Below are positions 1 to 5,904 of a stretch of 13,605 nucleotides of DNA, one piece after another. The notes under the pieces are model-generated. The model saw only the letters and a list, made by a program, of their open reading frames with translations. It made no database searches and was not told the DNA's origin. Within the stretch, counting starts at the first letter, position 1; every line of letters begins with the position of its first letter. The position numbers and the translations under genes were made by a program. Origin of the DNA: Marinosulfonomonas sp. Lineage in GTDB: Bacteria; Pseudomonadota; Alphaproteobacteria; Rhodobacterales; Rhodobacteraceae. The stretch spans positions 1 to 13,605 of the forward strand of contig WGBJ01000385.1 in the NCBI GenBank assembly GCA_015494385.1. Reading direction: 5' to 3'.

Positions 1-440
1 GCAACGGGGTAAAGGGGCAATCGGCCTTGTTGCGCTATGATGCAGGGGACGTACCGCAACTGTTCAATGACGGGATTTATGTAGTGCCGCATCAGGACGG
101 AACGGTGGCTGTCGGATCCACCAGCGAGCGGTATTTTGACGACCCGCAAGCGGTGGACGGGTTGCTGGACGATGTGCTGAAGCGGGTATTTGATGCTTTT
201 CCGGTGCTGCAAGGGGCCGAGGTGCTGGAGCGTTGGGCCGGTGTGCGGCCGCGCGGGCGCAAGTTGGCACCGATATTGGGGGCTTACCCCGGGCGGGACG
301 GGCATTTCATCGCCAATGGCGGCTTCAAGATCGGATTTGGCATGGCCCCGAAGGTGGGCGAGGTGATGGCCGATCTGGTGCTGGATGGCGATGTGGGCGG
401 GATACCCGAGGGGTTTATGGTTGAGGCTAACCTGCCGTAG
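1..440 (+). CDS. FAD-dependent oxidoreductase, DAO family (3' part)
   Basis: This is the C-terminal 145 or so residues of a D-amino-acid oxidase-like flavoenzyme. The reading frame is open to the left edge from base 3, so the start lies outside the window. The first visible residues, GVKGQSALLRY, match the 'vkGQ' strand that opens the substrate-domain return in glycine oxidase/DAO proteins. Further on, 'ERWAGVRPRGRKLAPILG' is the conserved G-x-RP stretch, and 'ANGGFKIGFGMAPKVGEVMADLV' is the C-terminal FAD-contacting helix (G-h-x-x-G-h-x-h-A-P). Such enzymes oxidise an amine or amino acid to an imine with FAD, passing electrons to oxygen. The substrate cannot be read from this fragment. A ThiO-like glycine oxidase or a generic DAO protein are both possible. 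Its last 14 bases overlap the end of the converging hydratase gene. Confidence 0.85.
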   Translation, partial: NGVKGQSALLRYDAGDVPQLFNDGIYVVPHQDGTVAVGSTSERYFDDPQAVDGLLDDVLKRVFDAFPVLQGAEVLERWAGVRPRGRKLAPILGAYPGRDGHFIANGGFKIGFGMAPKVGEVMADLVLDGDVGGIPEGFMVEANLP

Positions 441-1230
441 CCTCCATACACAGCCGCCCGTCCGGCCCGCGCACCCACAGGGATTGGCGGTTCAGGCACA
501 GGTCTGCTGTTTCATGCTGGATCAGCGGGGCGGTGGCGCGGAAGGTGAAGGTTTTCAGCGGCCCAAGGTGGCGTTCGGCCATCAGCATCAGCAATTGCGC
601 CAGCAGCGGGCCGTGGGTGACAAGGCCCGCATAGCCCTCGATATTACGCGCATAAGGTTCGTCATAATGGATGCGGTGGCCGTTCATGGTTAACGCGGAG
701 TAGCGAAACAGCAGGGTGGTGGAAAAGCTGTGGCGCTCGCAGGTGGTTTCATCCGTGCGGGCGGTCGGGGCGACGGGTTTGGCGGCGTTCGGGTCAGGGT
801 CGTCGCGGTAAACAAGGTCTTGGTGTTCGGTCACACACAGGGTGCTGCATTGGGTGATCTCGTGGCGCAGGGTGACAAAGGCAAGCGGGCCGGTGCGGCC
901 TTGTTTTTTGGTGATCGCCTCGATCGTGGTGACTTTTCTGGCAGGGGTGCCGCTGTGCAAAGGGGCATGGAATTGCAACCGGCCACCGGCCCACATGCGG
1001 CGCGGCAGGCCAAGGTCGGGGATGAAACCGCCGGTTTTCGGATGGCCATCGCGCCCAAGGTTTTCGGGCGGCTGGGCGTCCCAGAAATAGATCTGGTGCC
1101 AGAACGGCGGCAAGGCATCACCCGGTTGCGGTGCGGGATCGGGCAGGGCAAGGGTGGCGTGTAGTGCTGTGGCACGGGCGGGATCCATTGCGCAGGATGT
1201 GGTTTGCGATTTGCCGATAAACTGTTGCAT
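427..1230 (-). CDS. HTD2/MaoC-like acyl-CoA hydratase (FAS1-like dehydratase domain)
   Basis: A 267-residue double hot-dog protein of the mesaconyl-C4-CoA / itaconyl-CoA hydratase-like group, which adds water across an enoyl-CoA double bond. The N-terminal half carries 'GDALPPFWHQIYFW' (37-50) and 'GGFIPDLGLPRRMWAGGRLQFHAPL' (67-91), typical of the FAS1-like N-terminal domain. The C-terminal half has the MaoC-type active-site strand 'FRYSALTMNGHRIHYD' (175-190), with N183, H185, H188 and D190, then 'GYAGLVTHGPLLAQLL' (199-213). The frame stays open upstream to 1533, but family members begin with the equivalent of 'MQQFIGKSQTT', so I place the start at 1230. Extension would also run into the divergent VOC gene. 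No clear Shine-Dalgarno is visible. The gap to the VOC gene is only 36 bp. The substrate is not determined by sequence alone. Confidence 0.85.
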   Translation of the reverse strand: MQQFIGKSQTTSCAMDPARATALHATLALPDPAPQPGDALPPFWHQIYFWDAQPPENLGRDGHPKTGGFIPDLGLPRRMWAGGRLQFHAPLHSGTPARKVTTIEAITKKQGRTGPLAFVTLRHEITQCSTLCVTEHQDLVYRDDPDPNAAKPVAPTARTDETTCERHSFSTTLLFRYSALTMNGHRIHYDEPYARNIEGYAGLVTHGPLLAQLLMLMAERHLGPLKTFTFRATAPLIQHETADLCLNRQSLWVRGPDGRLCMEATAG

Positions 1231-1266
1231 GGTGTCAGGGTAATGATGCGGGTCGGAGATGGAAAG

Positions 1267-1659
1267 ATGAAGTTGAGCGCACTGGATCATCTGGTTCTGA
1301 CGGTGACGGATATTGACGCAACTGTGCGGTTCTATTGCGATGTGCTGGGGATGCAGGCCGAACGGTTTATGCCGGCTGATGGATCGGCGCGCTGGGCGCT
1401 GAAATTCGGGGCGCAGAAGATCAATCTGCATCGGGTCGGGCAGGCGTTTGAACCCAAGGCGAAACGTGCCACGGCCGGATCGGCGGACTTGTGCTTTCTG
1501 AGTGACGAGTCGCTGGTCGATTGGCAGGCCCATCTGGACGACCTCGGGGTGGAGGTGGTCGAGGGGCCGGTGAAACGGACCGGTGCACAGGGGCCGATAA
1601 TGTCGATCTATCTGCGTGATCCAGATGGCAATCTGATCGAGGTTTCAAACCGACTGTAA
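1267..1659 (+). CDS. VOC family protein, GLOD5-like (glyoxalase fold)
   Basis: A 130-residue single-module vicinal-oxygen-chelate protein. It opens with 'LDHLVLTVTDIDATVRFYCDVLGM' (6-29) and closes with 'GPIMSIYLRDPDGNLIEVSNRL' (109-130). The middle contains 'KINLHRVGQAFEPKA' (51-65) and 'EGPVKRTGAQGP' (99-110). From memory these stretches closely match animal and bacterial glyoxalase-domain-containing protein 5 (GLOD5). Candidate metal ligands are H8, H55 and E125. VOC proteins include glyoxalase I, dioxygenases and resistance proteins, and the substrate of the GLOD5 group is not established. The ATG at 1267 is preceded by GGAG at 1255-1258 and matches family N-termini; the frame is open further upstream to 1204 without a better start. 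The AlkB gene follows after 11 nt, so the two are probably co-transcribed. Confidence 0.9.
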   Translation: MKLSALDHLVLTVTDIDATVRFYCDVLGMQAERFMPADGSARWALKFGAQKINLHRVGQAFEPKAKRATAGSADLCFLSDESLVDWQAHLDDLGVEVVEGPVKRTGAQGPIMSIYLRDPDGNLIEVSNRL

Positions 1660-1670
1660 AAGGGGGCGCC

Positions 1671-2279
1671 ATGCCGGAACCGACTCTGCGGGTGCGCGGG
1701 TTTCAGATTTACAAGGGGTTGCTGGATGCCACCGCGCAGGCGGCAATGCTTGAGGATTTGCTCGAGGTGATGCGCCTTGCCCCGCCGTTTTCGCCTGACA
1801 CACCTTATGGCAAGCCGATGTCGGTGCGGATGACCTCGGCGGGGAAATTCGGCTGGTGTTCGGATGCCGCAGGGTACCGGTATGAACGGCGGCATCCTTC
1901 GGGGGTGGAGTGGCCGCCGATCCCTGAAAGTGCCTTGAAGGTTTGGCGGCAGGTGGCCGGCGTGGCGCGGACGCCGGAAAGCTGTTTGATCAATTACTAC
2001 GGTGAAGGGGCAAAGATGGGGATGCATCGCGATACGGACGAGGCCGACATGCGTTGGCCGGTGGTGTCGATTTCGCTGGGCGATGACGGGTTGTTCCGAA
2101 TGGGCGGGGAACAGCGCAAGGGGGCGAGTGATACTGTCTGGCTGAATTCGGGTGATGTGGTGGTGATCGGCGGCGCGGCGCGTGCGGCCTATCACGGAGT
2201 GGACCGGATACGTTTTGGTTCATGCGGATTGTTGCCGCGCGGCGGGCGGGTGAATGTGACGCTGCGGGTGGTGACCTAG
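1671..2279 (+). CDS. alkB: AlkB-type alpha-ketoglutarate-dependent dioxygenase (DNA/RNA alkylation repair)
   Basis: A 202-residue Fe(II)/2-oxoglutarate dioxygenase. AlkB enzymes oxidise methyl groups on N1-methyladenine and N3-methylcytosine, releasing formaldehyde and restoring the base. The signature is complete. H119-x-D121 ('MHRDTDE') and H175 ('AYHGVDRI') are the iron ligands. R193 and R199 in 'RVNVTLR' have the same spacing as E. coli R204/R210, which bind 2-oxoglutarate and the substrate region. 'SCLINYYGEGAKMGMHRD' (104-121) is the usual run into the HxD. The length is close to the E. coli protein (216 aa). The start is the ATG at 1671, behind a purine-rich AGGGGG. It follows the VOC gene by 11 nt. 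Its TAG stop interlocks with the stop of the converging tetR gene in one CTAG. No Ada-type control gene is nearby. Confidence 0.95.
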   Translation: MPEPTLRVRGFQIYKGLLDATAQAAMLEDLLEVMRLAPPFSPDTPYGKPMSVRMTSAGKFGWCSDAAGYRYERRHPSGVEWPPIPESALKVWRQVAGVARTPESCLINYYGEGAKMGMHRDTDEADMRWPVVSISLGDDGLFRMGGEQRKGASDTVWLNSGDVVVIGGAARAAYHGVDRIRFGSCGLLPRGGRVNVTLRVVT

Positions 2280-2833
2280 GGCTTTAGCAGATGATCCAGC
2301 AGGGCGGGCAGGTCACTGGTCGGTTCCGACAAACCGTGGTGGGCCAGTTGATGCAAGCCAATCAGGGCCGCATACAGGATGGTGGCGCGTTGCCTGCTTT
2401 GCTGTGGGTCAAATTCGAGGGCACGGAACTGGGCTTCAACGAATTTCAATCGTTGGCCATCAATGGCCTTGACGGCCTTGGCGGCGGCGGGATCGTAGCG
2501 TGCCCAGTCACGGATGGCGGCTTCGGCCAGATCGCCGCCATAGGCATCATCCGGCAGGGCGGTGGAAACGCGCACCAGCAGGTGCAGGCGGGCCTTGGCA
2601 CTATCCGCACCGGATTCGACCAGATCAATCACATCCTGTGTGGCAACCTGTTGCCAGTGGTCCAGCATCGCCTGTTTCAGCGCAGGCACATCTTTGAAAT
2701 GCCAATAGAACGACCCTTTGCTGACCTTCAGCGCCCGCGCGATTGCCTCGGCGCGGATGGCTTGCGGGCCACCGGTTGTCAGCGCGCGAAAGGCCGCCTG
2801 GATCCAGTCGGTGGGGGAAAGGCTTTGTTTCAT
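2276..2833 (-). CDS. TetR/AcrR family transcriptional regulator
   Basis: A 185-residue one-domain-plus-ligand-pocket repressor. The N-terminal TetR DNA-binding domain covers roughly residues 6-52. The recognition stretch 'IARALKVSKGSFYWHFKD' (31-48) is the classical TetR helix-turn-helix signature. The rest is helical and variable, as expected for the effector-binding and dimerisation domain. The frame stays open upstream to 3241, but that extension is antisense to the neighbouring gene and lacks TetR character, so I take the ATG at 2833. The gene is divergent from the DUF3995 gene across 82 bp that contain two palindromic operators, so it probably represses both that gene and itself. The effector is unknown. 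Its stop codon interlocks with that of alkB. Confidence 0.92.
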   Translation of the reverse strand: MKQSLSPTDWIQAAFRALTTGGPQAIRAEAIARALKVSKGSFYWHFKDVPALKQAMLDHWQQVATQDVIDLVESGADSAKARLHLLVRVSTALPDDAYGGDLAEAAIRDWARYDPAAAKAVKAIDGQRLKFVEAQFRALEFDPQQSRQRATILYAALIGLHQLAHHGLSEPTSDLPALLDHLLKP

Positions 2834-2841
2834 AACTGCAC

Positions 2842-2857
2842 CATACGCAGGCGTATT
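2842..2857. promoter_or_regulatory. Candidate TetR operator O1
   Basis: CATACGCAGGCGTATT is a near-perfect palindrome (ATACGC-AG-GCGTAT is perfect). It shares its outer half-sites with a second copy at 2881-2896. It lies 8 bp upstream of the tetR start codon (on the minus strand) and touches the first bases of the TTGACT -35 candidate of the divergent gene. Family knowledge: TetR proteins usually bind such 15-20 bp palindromes in divergent promoters. Confidence 0.75.
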
Positions 2858-2883
2858 GACTTGGGCAAGGGGATGGGTAACAT
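2856..2883 (+). promoter_or_regulatory. Candidate sigma-70 promoter of the DUF3995 gene
   Basis: TTGACT at 2856-2861 (5 of 6 to the -35 consensus) and TAACAT at 2878-2883 (4 of 6 to the -10) are separated by 16 bp. O1 overlaps the -35 box and O2 begins inside the -10 box, so repressor binding would block polymerase. Transcription would begin near 2890, about 25 bases before the ATG. Confidence 0.55.
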
Positions 2884-2896
2884 ACGGTAGCGTATG
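2881..2896. promoter_or_regulatory. Candidate TetR operator O2
   Basis: CATACGGTAGCGTATG is a perfect 6-bp inverted repeat with a 4-bp spacer. It matches O1 at almost every position outside the spacer. Its centre lies 39 bp from that of O1. It covers the end of the -10 candidate and the expected transcription start of the DUF3995 gene. Confidence 0.78.
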
Positions 2897-2915
2897 GAAT
2901 CGGAAGGACTGCGAT

Positions 2916-3344
2916 ATGGCACTGGTGGCAGGATTGATTTTTGTGGTTTTGGCGGCGACGGCGCTGTTGCATGTCGCGTGGGCGTTCGGGGCGACTTGGC
3001 CTGCAAAGGATGAACAGGCACTGGTCAACGCGGTTCTGGGGGTGGAAGGGGCCAGCAAAATCCCCTCGCCTGGACTGACGTTGGCGGTGGCTGGCGGGAT
3101 GATTGCGGCGGGCGTTATTGCACTTTGGGGCGCGGGTGTCGTTTCGCTGCCGTTACCGGACTGGATCTGCACCACTGGTCTGGCTGTGCTGGCCGTAATT
3201 TTCCTGTTGCGAGGGGTGGTTACATATCTGCCGGTGCCCATGCCTGCGGTTCAGCCGTTTTACCGGCTGAACCATCTGTATTATTCACCGCTGATCCTGG
3301 CGATCGGGGCCGGTTATCTGGTCCTTCTGACAACGCGCCTTTAG
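2916..3344 (+). CDS. DUF3995 family small membrane protein
   Basis: A 142-residue hydrophobic protein with four predicted transmembrane helices (about 2-24, 53-77, 84-104, 123-139). The family marks are visible: 'LHVAWAFGATWP' (18-29) after helix 1, 'FLLRGVVTYLPVPM' (96-109) after helix 3, and 'FYRLNHLYYSPLILAIGAGYLVLL' (115-138) leading into helix 4. These match DUF3995 as I remember it. No biochemical role is established for the family. The start ATG at 2916 has GGAAGGA at 2902-2908 upstream; the frame extends further left only into sequence antisense to tetR. It is divergent from the TetR gene and probably repressed by it through O1 and O2. It may therefore respond to a small toxic or signalling compound, which is inference. 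Its stop interlocks with that of the converging SH3 gene. Confidence 0.85.
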   Translation: MALVAGLIFVVLAATALLHVAWAFGATWPAKDEQALVNAVLGVEGASKIPSPGLTLAVAGGMIAAGVIALWGAGVVSLPLPDWICTTGLAVLAVIFLLRGVVTYLPVPMPAVQPFYRLNHLYYSPLILAIGAGYLVLLTTRL

Positions 3345-3958
3345 TAAAGCGAACAGCAGCCGCTGTAATAATAATTGCCATAGTCACCGGACATGATCAA
3401 ATCGATACTAAAGCCGTAAACCGCCTCGCTCATCCCGTCGCTGCACTGTTTGCGGGTGACTACGGCGGTAATCTCCTCGCCTCTGCCCTGCATTTTGACA
3501 GCATAGGAAATGGCCTGCATACCTTCGGGCTTGCTTTCCCAGACAGGTGTGAACGTGCGGGGTTCCCCGCCCATGATGTCGAACTGGGCTGTCTGGTTGT
3601 TGATGTCCAGACTCCAGAAAGGCTCGGTTCCGCCGCATCCAAGGGGTTTGGGCAGATAGCGCGGGTTTTGCCCCGGCTGACGCGCCAGATAGCGCATGGA
3701 AACCCAGCCGCTCCCCTCGGGAAAGCTGACCAGACCCCAGCGTTCGTCCGGGCTGACATCGACGACTTCAACATCGCGCTGGTTCGGGGCCAGAGTGTTT
3801 ACAATCGGGGTCGAGGCCGAGGGGCCTTCGCGGACATTCAGCACGTCATCGGCGGCCACATCGACCACATCATAAAGGCCGGGATAATCTGTCCATCCGG
3901 CAGATGCGGTATTGGCGCCTAGCAATGAAATTGCGAGAATGAAAAGGTATTTAAGCAT
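3341..3958 (-). CDS. Secreted SH3-domain protein with COG3650-like C-terminus
   Basis: A 205-residue exported protein. Residues 1-20 form a signal peptide (hydrophobic core, probable cleavage after ASA20). A bacterial SH3 domain follows at about 28-93 ('LNVREGPSASTPIV', 'GWVSMRYLAR'). The C-terminal part (108-202) has 'GCGGTEPFWSLDINNQTAQF', 'TRKQCSDGMSE' and a terminal CC, the pattern of COG3650-type periplasmic proteins of unknown function. C108, C172, C201 and C202 could form disulfides. I prefer the ATG at 3958 because it begins directly with the signal peptide; an ATG eight codons upstream (3982) overlaps the permease gene. The gene begins 5 nt after the permease stop, so the two are probably one transcript. 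Bacterial SH3 domains often bind cell-wall material, but no enzyme activity is evident. Confidence 0.85.
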   Translation of the reverse strand: MLKYLFILAISLLGANTASAGWTDYPGLYDVVDVAADDVLNVREGPSASTPIVNTLAPNQRDVEVVDVSPDERWGLVSFPEGSGWVSMRYLARQPGQNPRYLPKPLGCGGTEPFWSLDINNQTAQFDIMGGEPRTFTPVWESKPEGMQAISYAVKMQGRGEEITAVVTRKQCSDGMSEAVYGFSIDLIMSGDYGNYYYSGCCSLY

Positions 3959-3963
3959 GGCGG

Positions 3964-4785
3964 TTATTTTCCTGCGGTCCAACTGATTGAAGCATGTTTG
4001 CGGGTGTAGAATTCACCCATCAAACCGACCATTAACAAAACAACCGATAAAATCAACGGATAGGTATAAGAGGTGTAGTGCGGATTGTAGTTCAGAAACG
4101 TATATCCGCGCGCCTGGTCAATCGCGTGAAACAGTGGATTCCAGTCAAACATGTGCCGACGGTCTGCCGGCAATGAATTGGCAACAAACATTTTGCCTGA
4201 TGCAATCATATTGGCCCGGGCATAAACCGTAGTGAAAATACCGATAAAGGCAGGCGCCCAGGGTTTGGCCGCCAGAAACACCATGCCGATTGCAACCCCC
4301 GAAAACCATGCGACCAGCAACATGCCCAGCGCCGGAATGGGCTGGTACACAACAACAGGGGTAAAGGCGACATGGTAGACAAACAGAATAACCGCCAGTG
4401 ACAGCAACTGGATATACAGGGATCCAAGTGCTGCCGCCGAAATCGCAACCAGGGTGTTCATCGGCGCGTGTTTCATCATTGCCGAAGTCGGCCCCTCTGA
4501 ATTGGCTACAGCGCCAAGGGCCTTGGTATGGGTCATGAACAGGAAAATGCCGGACATGATATACAGCATGAAATCGCCGCGCACCGCCAGGCTCCGCAAG
4601 CCCAGAATGGAAAACATCACGAAAAATGCCATCACAAAGATAACGGTTTGCATGATGTTGGTTACCAGCGCGAAAATCGCGTTCCCGTGGCTTTTGCGTA
4701 CATTGCGCACCGTTGCATGATAGATAATATCCAGCAACCGGGCGCCTGACTGGACACCGTTATTACTGGTTTGTTGTTGAAACAT
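3964..4785 (-). CDS. ABC-2 type polysaccharide export permease (KpsM/Wzm-like)
   Basis: A 273-residue inner-membrane permease with about six transmembrane segments (near 36-60, 72-92, 113-139, 151-172, 175-193, 241-259). 'NPLFHAIDQARGYTF' (216-230) is the conserved stretch before the last helix of capsule and O-antigen export permeases. 'LYIMSGIFLFM' (74-84) is also typical of the family. Such proteins pair with an ATPase (KpsT/Wzt) to move lipid-linked polysaccharide across the inner membrane. No ATPase gene is present in the window, and the next upstream gene is divergent. The start ATG at 4785 has only a weak purine run (GGATAG) upstream. The DNA is more AT-rich than the genes to its left. 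Its position next to galU, galE, transferase and sulfotransferase genes suggests it exports a glycan, which is inference. Confidence 0.88.
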   Translation of the reverse strand: MFQQQTSNNGVQSGARLLDIIYHATVRNVRKSHGNAIFALVTNIMQTVIFVMAFFVMFSILGLRSLAVRGDFMLYIMSGIFLFMTHTKALGAVANSEGPTSAMMKHAPMNTLVAISAAALGSLYIQLLSLAVILFVYHVAFTPVVVYQPIPALGMLLVAWFSGVAIGMVFLAAKPWAPAFIGIFTTVYARANMIASGKMFVANSLPADRRHMFDWNPLFHAIDQARGYTFLNYNPHYTSYTYPLILSVVLLMVGLMGEFYTRKHASISWTAGK

Positions 4786-4819
4786 GGTCGAGATCTATCC
4801 GCTTGTGGTTGCTCTGCGT

Positions 4820-4842
4820 GAATTATTGCAGGGAATTATTGC
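4820..4842. repeat. 10-bp direct repeat in the divergent intergenic region
   Basis: Two exact copies of GAATTATTGC (4820-4829, 4833-4842) are spaced 13 bp start to start. They could be a regulator site or chance; no protein is assigned. Confidence 0.5.
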
Positions 4843-4912
4843 TGTTCCTTTACCTTGATAACATAAAAGGCCAAAGTGCGATTTACAATGATACCCCGAA
4901 TTTAGCAAACCC

Positions 4913-4918
4913 AAGGAG
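4913..4918 (+). promoter_or_regulatory. Ribosome binding site fixing a TTG start
   Basis: AAGGAG lies 6 nt before the TTG at 4925. This strong Shine-Dalgarno supports the TTG start over the in-frame ATG at 4940, five codons downstream. Confidence 0.8.
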
Positions 4919-4924
4919 ATCACA

Positions 4925-5722
4925 TTGGATTTTAACAGGATGGCCACTGTCTTTCGTCGACTGGCACTCGAGGCCGGAGACAAGATTATGGAAATTTACG
5001 GACGTGACGACTTTCAGGTGAAAACAAAATCCGATGACAGCCCCGTGACAGTTGCCGACGAAGCCGCCGATGCAATTATTACGGCAGGACTGCAAGAGGC
5101 TTTTCCCGACATTGTTCTGGTGACCGAGGAGCAGGCGGATTCACACAGTGCTAAAGCGGATAAATTCATCATTGTTGATCCACTGGACGGCACCAAGGAA
5201 TTCATCAAACGCCGTGGCGATTTTACTGTGAATATTGCCTATGTTGAAAACGGCACGCCGATCAGGGGTGTGGTTTACGCACCGGCCCGCGAGCGGCTGT
5301 TCTATACTGATGCCAACGGCCAATCGGTCGAGGAAACCGGCGATTTTCCCAAGGATAGCTCCGGTCCGGTTTCACCCATTTCCGTATCGAAACCGGACAA
5401 TGATGCGTTGCTGGTTGTTGCATCGAAATCGCACAGGGATCAGGCGACGGATGATTACATCGGGAAATATAAGGTGACGGATTCCAAAAGCGCCGGATCG
5501 TCTTTGAAATTCTGCCTTGTGGCCACAGGCGAGGCCGATCTTTACCCCCGTGTCGGGCGCACGATGGAGTGGGATACCGCCGCAGGTCACGCCGTTCTGG
5601 CCGGTGCGGGCGGTAAGGTGGTGCGCTTTGATGACCATACCCCGCTGCTTTATGGAAAAGAGGGCTATGCCAACCCGTTCTTTATCGCTTATGCACCCGG
5701 GGTTGATCTGAAGCCCGCATAG
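4925..5722 (+). CDS. cysQ: CysQ-like 3'(2'),5'-bisphosphate nucleotidase (inositol monophosphatase superfamily)
   Basis: A 265-residue Mg-dependent phosphatase. The family metal sites are intact: 'DSPVTVADEAAD' (38-49), 'VTEE' (66-69), 'DPLDGTKEFI' (85-94, with D85 and D88 as metal ligands) and 'MEWDTAAGHAVLAGAGG' (214-230, D217). The 'DPLDGTKEFIKRRGDFTVNIA' form, with K91-E92-F93, is the CysQ subtype rather than the 'DPIDGT-N-F' of true inositol monophosphatases. CysQ hydrolyses adenosine 3',5'-bisphosphate (PAP), the by-product of PAPS use, to AMP, and so relieves inhibition of sulfotransferases and of PAPS reduction. That fits the sulfotransferase at the end of the same gene run. The start is TTG with a strong AAGGAG. 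The gene is divergent from the permease, and galU follows after 182 bp. A role on another sugar or nucleotide phosphate cannot be excluded. Confidence 0.88.
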   Translation: MDFNRMATVFRRLALEAGDKIMEIYGRDDFQVKTKSDDSPVTVADEAADAIITAGLQEAFPDIVLVTEEQADSHSAKADKFIIVDPLDGTKEFIKRRGDFTVNIAYVENGTPIRGVVYAPARERLFYTDANGQSVEETGDFPKDSSGPVSPISVSKPDNDALLVVASKSHRDQATDDYIGKYKVTDSKSAGSSLKFCLVATGEADLYPRVGRTMEWDTAAGHAVLAGAGGKVVRFDDHTPLLYGKEGYANPFFIAYAPGVDLKPA

Positions 5723-5753
5723 CGTGGGGTGGTCGGATGCATTGCAACCCTGA

Positions 5754-5799
5754 AGGGGAAAATTGGCAGAATTGGCAACAAGTGGTGCAGGTTTCCCCT
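5754..5799 (+). terminator. Possible weak stem-loop after cysQ
   Basis: AGGGGAAA (5754-5761) and TTTCCCCT (5792-5799) are perfect inverted arms around a 30-nt loop. A T-rich stretch (TTTGTTTTG) follows some 10 nt later. The long loop and delayed T run make it a poor intrinsic terminator. A small direct repeat, AATTGGCA, sits in the loop (5761-5768, 5770-5777). Confidence 0.3.
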
Positions 5800-5867
5800 G
5801 ATCAACAGTTTGTTTTGTTGCTATTCTTGGGAAATTAACGCTTTGGGCGTAATCAGAAACAATGCTA

Positions 5868-5885
5868 TCTCTTGCAAGCAAGAGA
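5868..5885. promoter_or_regulatory. 18-bp palindrome in the galU leader
   Basis: TCTCTTGCAAGCAAGAGA consists of perfect 8-bp arms with a 2-bp spacer. It ends 19 bases before the galU ATG. It could be an operator for a dimeric regulator of the sugar-nucleotide genes, or an RNA hairpin affecting galU translation. The short 2-nt loop favours a DNA-protein site. No regulator is identified. Confidence 0.5.
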
Positions 5886-5904
5886 CCAGAAACGAGTGCG
5901 ATAT

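Larger units (their letters stand above)
4786..4924. promoter_or_regulatory. Divergent promoter region between permease and cysQ-like gene
   Basis: This 139-bp AT-rich gap must hold the promoters for leftward (permease) and rightward (cysQ-like) transcription. It contains a tandem direct repeat, GAATTATTGC at 4820-4829 and 4833-4842. A TACAAT at 4884-4889 is a plausible -10 for the rightward gene, but no well-spaced -35 is convincing (TTGATA at 4855-4860 is too far away). Confidence 0.45.

Noticed and set aside
1231..1533. N-terminal extension of the hydratase by about 100 residues
   Set aside because: The extension is antisense to the well-supported VOC gene, has no hydratase similarity, and family members begin at the equivalent of 1230.
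2834..3241. N-terminal extension of the TetR regulator
   Set aside because: It runs antisense through the DUF3995 gene and across the operators; TetR proteins begin shortly before the helix-turn-helix, as from 2833.
2916..3344. MAPEG-family membrane protein
   Set aside because: Length and helix number fit, but the LHVAWAFG and FYRLN-x-x-YSPL motifs point to DUF3995 and MAPEG signature residues are not seen.
3125..3922. Plus-strand open frame of 265 codons
   Set aside because: It is a shadow of the DUF3995 gene and antisense to the SH3 gene with its signal peptide; no coherent protein features.
4925..5722. Classical inositol-1-monophosphatase
   Set aside because: The DPLDGTKEFI form is the CysQ subtype; true inositol monophosphatases usually have D-P-I/L-D-G-T-x-N-F.
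5754..5799. Strong Rho-independent terminator after cysQ
   Set aside because: The arms are perfect, but the 30-nt loop and the delayed, interrupted T run are not those of an efficient intrinsic terminator; kept only as a weak candidate.
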